From positions 13,694,607 through 13,758,606 of the forward strand of contig OZ029916.1 in NCBI GenBank assembly GCA_964023275.1: DNA of 64,000 bases, read 5' to 3'. Position numbers and translations under genes: made by a program. Below, piece by piece: positions 57,064-64,000 of the stretch. A model generated the notes under the pieces. The model was not told the DNA's origin, searched no databases, and saw only the letters and a list, made by a program, of their open reading frames with translations. Source of the stretch: Norana najaformis. Taxonomy: Eukaryota; Annelida; Clitellata; Crassiclitellata; Hormogastridae. Position 1 is the stretch's first letter, and every line of letters begins with the position of its first letter.

Positions 57064-57827
57064 ATTTCGGGTGGGGAACCATCAAGACTGTTTAGCAAAG
57101 GTGACTTGCTTCAGTATGTATCATATGTGAGATTTTTACATGTATTGATTGATTTGGGAGTGTGTTAAAACAGTGTATCAAATCTAACACACACCAAAAT
57201 GTGCTAGATTTCACTTGCTGGAGTAAATAACCTTATTGCTAAACTTAAGTCTACCAAATTGTTCTGATTGGGCTTGTAAATGGAAACCATTCAGATACTC
57301 GATATCTTTTGAGAGGTACTTAAAAAGACACTGTATACAGTGTGTATACAGTGTCATTATTATTATTCAACAGATACATATATAACACTAATTTATGAAT
57401 TCACCTTAAAAGTGTGGGTAGCTGGGAAAAGTTAAGTCTTCAATTGTTTGCAAAATGCAATAACAGAAAAATGGGTCTCAAAGCTGGTGGTAGTGAATTC
57501 CATGATGATAAATTGCATTGCAGAGCATGTGTTGAATGGTTTTAACATCTTTCCTGCAAAGGTGAAATTACTTCTGTGCATGTTTTATGTGTTATTTATG
57601 TAGAATTGGATGAATTGACCAATGTAACTTTGTGTACGCATTTTAAAATGATTTCATGCGCTTCTGATGTGTTGCGTCCTTGTTCGAACTGTTAAGGTTG
57701 TGTGTATATGCAAGTGCTTAGCAAATTACTTGAACCTGGTTGTTGGTTGCTTGATAGGTTATGCTCAGGATTCTGAACTGTTACATGAAATATCATTTCT
57801 TGATAGAACTGTTAATGCTATTATTAA
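57064..57827 (+). other. presumed epsin 3'UTR
   Basis: No further coding signal. Contains a short inverted motif near 57330-57350 (CTGTATACAGTGTGTATACAG). A polyadenylation signal is not seen until well downstream. Confidence 0.45.
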
Positions 57828-59135
57828 TTAGTAACTTCTATAGCGCCCTTGTTTAATGCACAAGGCATCAACCAATGGCACACCAAAACTAAGATGCAAT
57901 CAGGTTAATGTCCAGAAGGTCAGTCTGCAGAGACTGCCCATGGTGGATAAGCAGTTGGAAAAAGGTAAGTCTTGAGTTGAGGACGAGGTGACACAAGTGA
58001 CCAAGCAGAACGAATTGATACAGGGAGGGAGTTCCAAAATCAACCAATCAAGCAACCATAAAAACTTGTTCACCAAGAACAGTTCTAGTTTTAGCAATAA
58101 CCAAATAAAGGTAATCAGATGACCTAGTTGAATAGTGATAAGACTGAGGAATAAGGACTGATTTTAAATACTCTGGTTGGCTACAGTTCAGTGTTTTAAT
58201 AACTAAAAGCCCCATTTTGAAACAGATTCTTTGCTGAGCTGGAAGCCAGTGCAATTATTTAATTACATGGGGTTTACATGCTCATACTGTGATGTATTAG
58301 TTTTGACTATACCTAAAGAGTTCTAAACTATGTGGAGTTTCTGCAGATTTGACTTCATAATACCAGTGAGAAGGGAGTTACAGTAATTCAGATTACCGTA
58401 GACCAATACATTTGCCAGAGATATCCTAGATGACATAGAGACATAACGCCTAATTATGTGTATGTCACAAGTATGCATGTATGACGATTTGCAAATACTC
58501 TTCACATAGTCAGTGAGGGACATAGTCGAGTTAAAGACAACACTCAAGTTTCAAGCAGATTCAGCTAACTCAACAGGTGAGTCGCCTGTTTTTGAAGATT
58601 TAAGCCATTCAGACTTCTTGAGCTGCTGTGGAGTACCCAACAGCAGAACTTCAGTTTTTGACCGGTTGAAAAGGAGTTTTTAGCCGTTATCCTAGAGTGC
58701 ACCTCCTCAAAGGCAGTGGACAGCAGCTGCACAGATGAATGCCAAGACAAGCTGTTAAAAGAATTATAAATTTGAGTATCATCCGCATAAAAATGATATC
58801 TTAGTGAATGAATGCCAAATAGCGTACTGCATGATGTGATGTACATTGTGAACTAAAGAGGGCCAAGCACCAAGCCCTGTGGGACACCACATGTTAGCAA
58901 ATCATTAGATAAATAATTGCCATTTAAGTCTACTGACTAAGTTCGTGGACTGAGATGTGTAGGAAAGCAATTCAGTGCAGGACCAGAAACCCCAAGCCAG
59001 TGTTGGATGCAACACAGAAGAAGTGAATGATCCACAATATCAAAGGCAGCGGAAAAGTCAGGAAAACAAGTGACGTTACCGTAGCCATGCTCATAGAGCG
59101 CATGATGTCGTTGTGAACAGGAAGACTTGCGGAAG
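57828..59135 (-). mobile_element. LINE-A copy, minus strand
   Basis: From 59135 downward: DFSAAFDIVDHSLLL (59060), LTCGVPQGLVLGPL (58880), LRYHFYADDTQIYNSFNSLS (58800), IIRRYVSMSSRISLANVLV (58450), LNYCNSLLTGI, EYLKSVLIPQSYHYSTRSSD (58160), RTVLGEQVF, and the tail TTGATGCCTTGTGCATTAAA at 57850. The words RRYVSMSSRISLAN are identical to LINE-A copy 1 (14397). 5' truncated in the palm domain. Confidence 0.85.
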
Positions 59136-60404
59136 ATCTTTTAGCATCATCCGCGTAGAAATGTCAACAACTGGTACTGTATTGTTGGTAATCATTATCT
59201 GTCCTGATAAATTCCTGCTTGCTGGTGCCTTTTTAATCTCAAATCCTTTTTACATAGCAAAATTTAAAAAGAAATTTGCATCACATTTGTTTTAATTGGA
59301 TCTGAATATCTGTGTTACTGGTCATTATCATCTTTTGTTGATACCAAATTTTGCATGATGCATTTTACTACTGAAAGGGATACAAATGGCAGATCCAGAA
59401 AGCATTGGAGTCTTGCTCAATTAGCCCTGCCTATTAAACTAAGTCAAAGTAAGATAACCATCAGAGTAGGCATGTAACAGTTTTGCACTAAGTGGCTGTA
59501 TGGCAGCACAAGCAGTGCACAAAACAAACAAAATAGAGTATGTGCAACTCCAATTAAGCAGATGATTTTCTTAAAAACTGAAGAAAAAAGTCAGTCAAAG
59601 CTCATTTAGAACACTCATAGAATGGTTTTTAAAGTTTCAAATTTTGCACTGAGATGACACACATTAGCAGCATTTTCCACATTGATGAGCCAGAGTATTT
59701 TATGTTAAACAGCTGAGTGTTTGTACAAGCAACGGTGCCCTAGTAAGGAGATCTAGTAAGAATTAAGTATTGAGAAAGCAGTTATTAAAACAGGAGGCAG
59801 CGATATATGCTTCTCTAATTTTGTGTTTCTTGTTTTCTTATCACACTAGGTTTGTACATGGATGACCTTCCTTGAGCAGCCAAGATGAATCTGGGAAATG
59901 AGTGAAGTTAGACTGGTGTGTTTTGCATCTGTGTGACCTTCCATTAGATCTGACCCAAATGCACTGACTGACCCTTTTTATAGTTTGTTCTAAGGGGCAG
60001 CTTTTCCTGCCAACAGTGTACCTGTGTGGAAGGACTTTTATGAGCAGTGTTTGTTCAGTGATTTAGAAAGTTGTGAGCAAACACTAAATATTACTGAGCA
60101 GGATTTGTAACTAGGAATTCTTGTTTCTTCAATTATTTTCTTGTTGTAGCAGTTTATTGTGTAAGGTAAAATAATAACCCGTTTATTATTTGAATTTTCT
60201 GACAATACTTCTGCAAGTTTTAGTCCTAGCATCAAAAGTTCTGCAGGATAACATCAGTCTGACAGCAGGACATTTGTGGAATGGAACAGTGTTCATTTTG
60301 TGACCATGCTCCTTTTGCCATCTGATTTTGATACGTTTTAATTAAAGTGGATGATTTCCCAAACATCTGATTGATGCTTGGTTCTGTAAGCCAGCTGCCA
60401 TATA
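59136..60404. other. downstream of epsin, unassigned
   Basis: No feature supported; may still be epsin 3'UTR. Confidence 0.35.
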
Positions 60405-60545
60405 ACTGTAATCACACATTTATAGCACTTCTTCAAGGGTTACTCTTCAGATGCACTGCTGGCCTGACGAAACCACAATAAAAAGATTGGGTTCAACTGA
60501 TAAGAGAACAGAGGCTAAAGAAATACTGAGGTCATGTTGTACACT
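60405..60545 (-). repeat. LINE 3'-tail module
   Basis: TGTAATCACACATTTATAGC followed by ACTTCTTCAAGGG...TCAGATGCACTGC, the same hairpin tail as LINE-D (55105). Only the tail remains. Confidence 0.5.
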
Positions 60546-60948
60546 TACTGACATTGTGGGACCAACAAACTGGCATTAAATAAATCCATCTGACCTTGAA
60601 TGTATCACTGGGCATTTTTGAATGCTTGCAATGGATTTTTTCACAGCATAACTTAAACATTTTCTGAGTTGTACTATTCCAACTCACCTCAGATCTAGTT
60701 GTTTGTGAACTAGTTGTCTAGTTGTTTGTGTAAAATACTTATTCCAATGCAGTTTACCATACTTTCATTGCTGCACTTGTTAAGACATATGATATCTGAG
60801 CTATTAACAGCACTCCTTCTTACAGGAAGGCCATTATTCTAATGTATTCTGTATTTCTTTATTTTACCTTTTATGATTAATCATATCTTGTATTGTTGAT
60901 ACATGTATATTATTATTTTTCTTGGTCAGTTTTTTGTAAATCACTATA

Positions 60949-60954
60949 AATAAA
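60949..60954 (+). terminator. candidate epsin polyadenylation signal
   Basis: AATAAA in TATAAATAAAGCAGATG, followed by a T/G-rich stretch. If used, the 3'UTR would be about 3.9 kb and include the inverted LINE-A copy. Another AATAAA lies near 60578. Confidence 0.3.
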
Positions 60955-61019
60955 GCAGATGTTATAACCTTTGGATGGGTAGTTTCCCACCTGACTGTCA
61001 TTTTCTGCTTAAAAACTGA

Positions 61020-61255
61020 ACAAGTGTTGGGGTCTCGTGCCTCTCAGTAGCTGGTCCGAAGTTTGGAAATTCACTGCCCACTCTACTGCTGGTCTTTTGA
61101 GTCATCTACCATGGTTATCTACCGTAGCCATCCTTTTGGTGTCTAATGTCTCAAATTTCCATCAGATCTTTCTAATGGGTTTTGATTGTGCACTGTGGTG
61201 TAGCTTTGAAGCAGTCACTGACTGGTGCCTTATTAATAGTGTAATGTAGAAGCCA
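61020..61255 (+). mobile_element. LINE fragment (RT C-terminal end)
   Basis: In shifting frames it reads LSVAGPKFGNSLPTLLL, equivalent to the AAGPKFWNSLPVS words of LINE-A at 14770, then degrades. Confidence 0.5.
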
Positions 61256-61259
61256 TTAG

Positions 61260-62530
61260 ATTAGCGTAGAGCTAACAGCGTCCAATGAAACGGTTTTCCC
61301 CTAAATTTATGAAAAGGAATTGTCTACCTTGACCTCATTGCCACTGATATTATTACATTTTATTTGACCTTGGAAATAGGCATAAATTTTTTTGCAATTA
61401 GCTTTTTAAAGTTTAAATTGGCCATTAACACAATTTTATGTTTGTCCATAAGAAATCTTGATTACTTTCCTGCTTCTTGCTGAAGTTATTAATGGAATTC
61501 AGTTTACTGTGATCTTTAAATTTACAAATATGTTATTTAACTATAATCTGCTTCATTAAGAAAATAGTGAGTGTAATTTTTTGGCATAATTGTGTAGCAG
61601 GTCTTAATGAACAAGCTTCTTAACGAACAAGCTTACCCACGATTTTGATGCAGATTTCGATTTCAGATTAGCATCTTGCAACATGCTGTGCAAGGAGCAG
61701 CAAAAAGTTATTTTATCTGTCAAGTTATTTAACAGCATCTTCACTTGATAAAATTTGATGAAAGCCTGAAAAATTATGGGTAACATTTTACTTTTCAGTG
61801 GTCATACCTAAATATTACCAACAACAGCTGGTTTTTCTTTGCTCAAGTTGTTGGCAGCTACTGATTAAATTTGACATTAAAAATTATTTGGCAGTAAATG
61901 ACCGATGAAAGTTCGGTGTTTGCCATTTCGCTGAACTCTTTCTAATCTTTTTAAATAGTACTAATAGCTATCAGTTAAATCTGTGTCATATCAATAAAAT
62001 GACTTTACAGTGGAAGCCTACCATACCATTGGAAGCTTATCTGCCAAATTTACTAAACTAGGGATGGATTTTTTGATAGAAGAACAAGGGCAGAGGAGAA
62101 GCTAAGCTAAGAATTGTATCACCACTTTTGGGATCCAGGATAAAGTCCTAAAGATGAGGACCAATCAGAAATAAACACTTATCTCTTACTAGCAGCATCC
62201 CAGCAGGGCAGAAACTAACTCAAAGGATAGTCAGATGCTAGATTTCAAACACAGCAGACACGACAGTCTACAGCGTTGGTCAGACGATTGTTTGGATAGT
62301 ATAGCTTCTAGGTTCATCATGGCTAATGTTCTCATTCTGTGTAATGTAACTCAAGTAATCTAGTATGTATTCAGATGGATGTTCAGGTTCGAAAGACATT
62401 CAGTGTGGAAGGACAATGTATATAGTGGAACAGACCTATCTGATAGATATGTGATGCTTAAGTTTAAACCAGGAGAAGACATCCTGAAATTTTTTTAAAC
62501 ATTGTCCTAAATAGCTAGGTGTAATTGTAA
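61260..62530. other. unassigned, AT-rich
   Basis: No feature supported. Confidence 0.35.
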
Positions 62531-62534
62531 TCTT

Positions 62535-62720
62535 TGTCCATGGAGCGATTTTCAAATTTTAAGGCTGAGGTGACGGGAGGGCAGAGAAGGGTTAGGATAG
62601 GAGTGAGTTGAACAGAGTGGTAGGATTGTAAATAACTAACGAAGATAGGAGGGTTGGGAGGATAGAAATGTGTTATAGGTAAGGGATAGGACTGCGTACT
62701 CTATTCATTCAGATGTTTTA
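62535..62720. repeat. R3 repeat, partial copy 3
   Basis: TTTTAAGGCTGAGGTGACGG and GAGTTGAACAGAGTG...GGATTGTA match the reverse complement of 39325-39405. Same orientation as copy 1 at 32750. Confidence 0.55.
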
Positions 62721-63869
62721 AGCCAGTGAAGTGTAACTCTGGTTAGCAGAGAATTGTGATATGTGCTCAGTTTTGTTTTGAATACATATTTCCCCTCAGT
62801 CTGATTGTTTGCCAGTAATTAAGACAGAGATATGCAAGGGCACTTTAAACAGAAATGAGTTTTGACAAATGGTTTAAATTTCAGTACTGCTAATAGTTAT
62901 AATTGCCCTATGTTGAATCTTCAGTGTTGCTGAAACGTGTTTTAACATGGTTCTATTTTACTTTGCAAGGAATTTGGATTTGTTTCTTATATGAGGCAAA
63001 GGACAGTATTTGTCTGACAACATAAGCCTAACTTGCCTACCTTTTCTAAGTTTTATCTGGATTTTTGATGATTTCCGCCATAATAAAATGTAGTTGTATA
63101 TAACAATTATGAATTCTATGCATTTCTACTCTGTGCTGTTTGACAATACACAGTATCTGATTTAGAGTTGGATTTGAATCTTTATTTCATATTCCAGTTT
63201 GTTTGACTTTGCGTGGTGTTTTGTTTTCTCCAGTAGGCCAACTTCTTATGGAAGGACTTTGTAGAATTTATGTAATGTGTATCATTCTGCAGATTGTTTA
63301 TCATGTTCAGTCCACAATTCTCAGAGTGAATCCTCATGGCATTTGATGGAAACTGTTCTGGGCAGTTAAAATGATGTTGCTGGTAATCAAATATTATCAT
63401 ATGATAAATTTGTTTTTTCACTTCAGAGAATGTGCAATAAAGATTACTTTTCCACAACTGAAACTTCAGAAGCAGATTATTGAAATTTCTGAAAGTTATT
63501 GCATGGCTTCATGTATCATTGTACCATATGTAGTTGGATAACTTAGTTTTCAACTAACTTTTGTGTGGAAAAACACTTTTATTAAAGTGTCTTACATATA
63601 TAAGATCTTTCAAATTCTGTTAACAGTTTGTTGTCAGTCATACTGGCAGCCTGTATGGCTGTATGCTTTATGCTTGCTAAGTTTGGTCAGGAACACAATC
63701 TTAAGAACCTATTTTCTTATTTATTTTCTGGTAAAACATTCACATTTCTTTGTTTTGTAATTTATTCTCAGTAAGAATCTTCTGTTTTTCTCAAGATTTT
63801 CTCATTATTCTATGTTTATTATTCTTGATCAGTGAGATTTGGGACCTGAGTACCGTCGTTGATATATAT
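62721..63869. other. unassigned, AT-rich
   Basis: No feature supported. Confidence 0.35.
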
Positions 63870-64000
63870 CCTTGAGAAAAGATAAAGCATGGCTTGCAAG
63901 ACAATTACGCATAAGCATTAAGATCTTCCCACATGAAACTGAGCATATGCCCAAACCTAGGTATTCTTCCAATCAGCCAATCCACAGCATTTAAACAGAT
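63870..64000 (-). mobile_element. LINE-D fragment, third copy, cut by window edge
   Basis: AGACAATTACGCATAAGCAT, TAAGATCTT, CCCAAACCTA and CCACAGCATTTAA match 55420-55570 in order. Confidence 0.6.

Overview
This is an animal nuclear genome window, AT-rich and built of small exons in long transposon-filled introns with GT-AG splicing. The two genes diverge enough from human that an invertebrate is likely. Nothing here fixes the phylum.

Two conserved protein-coding genes lie head to head. On the minus strand, 11 phase-compatible exons between 32377 and 3654 encode the first ~1488 residues of the NURF chromatin-remodelling subunit BPTF/NURF301. These carry the DDT/WHIM module, the first PHD finger and the conserved middle region. 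The glutamine-rich part, C-terminal PHD finger and bromodomain must lie beyond the left edge. On the plus strand, seven exons between 44245 and 57063 encode an epsin of ~540 residues: ENTH domain, two ubiquitin-interacting motifs, DPW motifs, a clathrin box and three NPF motifs. Its clathrin adaptor role is unrelated to BPTF; the genes share only location.

Almost everything else is mobile DNA, nearly all decayed. It includes: (i) a complete hAT-like element at 32-2992 with matching inverted ends and a perfect 8-bp target duplication, plus further fragments of that family; (ii) several CR1/L2-type LINEs. One insertion in BPTF intron 6 is three deep: LINE-A split by LINE-B, which is split by a non-coding repeat (R1); (iii) a MULE-like element at about 35537-39054, between the two genes, whose ends are inverted arrays of a 15-bp unit; (iv) a piggyBac remnant in BPTF intron 5; (v) non-coding repeats R1, R2 and R3, an inverted-repeat element, minisatellites and microsatellites.

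No RNA genes, CRISPR arrays or operons were seen. The most unusual observations are the 15-bp-array transposon ends, the hAT-like family, the nested insertion whose tail stops about 10-25 bases from a BPTF splice donor, a probable GC-AG intron in BPTF, and a CpG-rich 42-bp minisatellite region in epsin intron 1.
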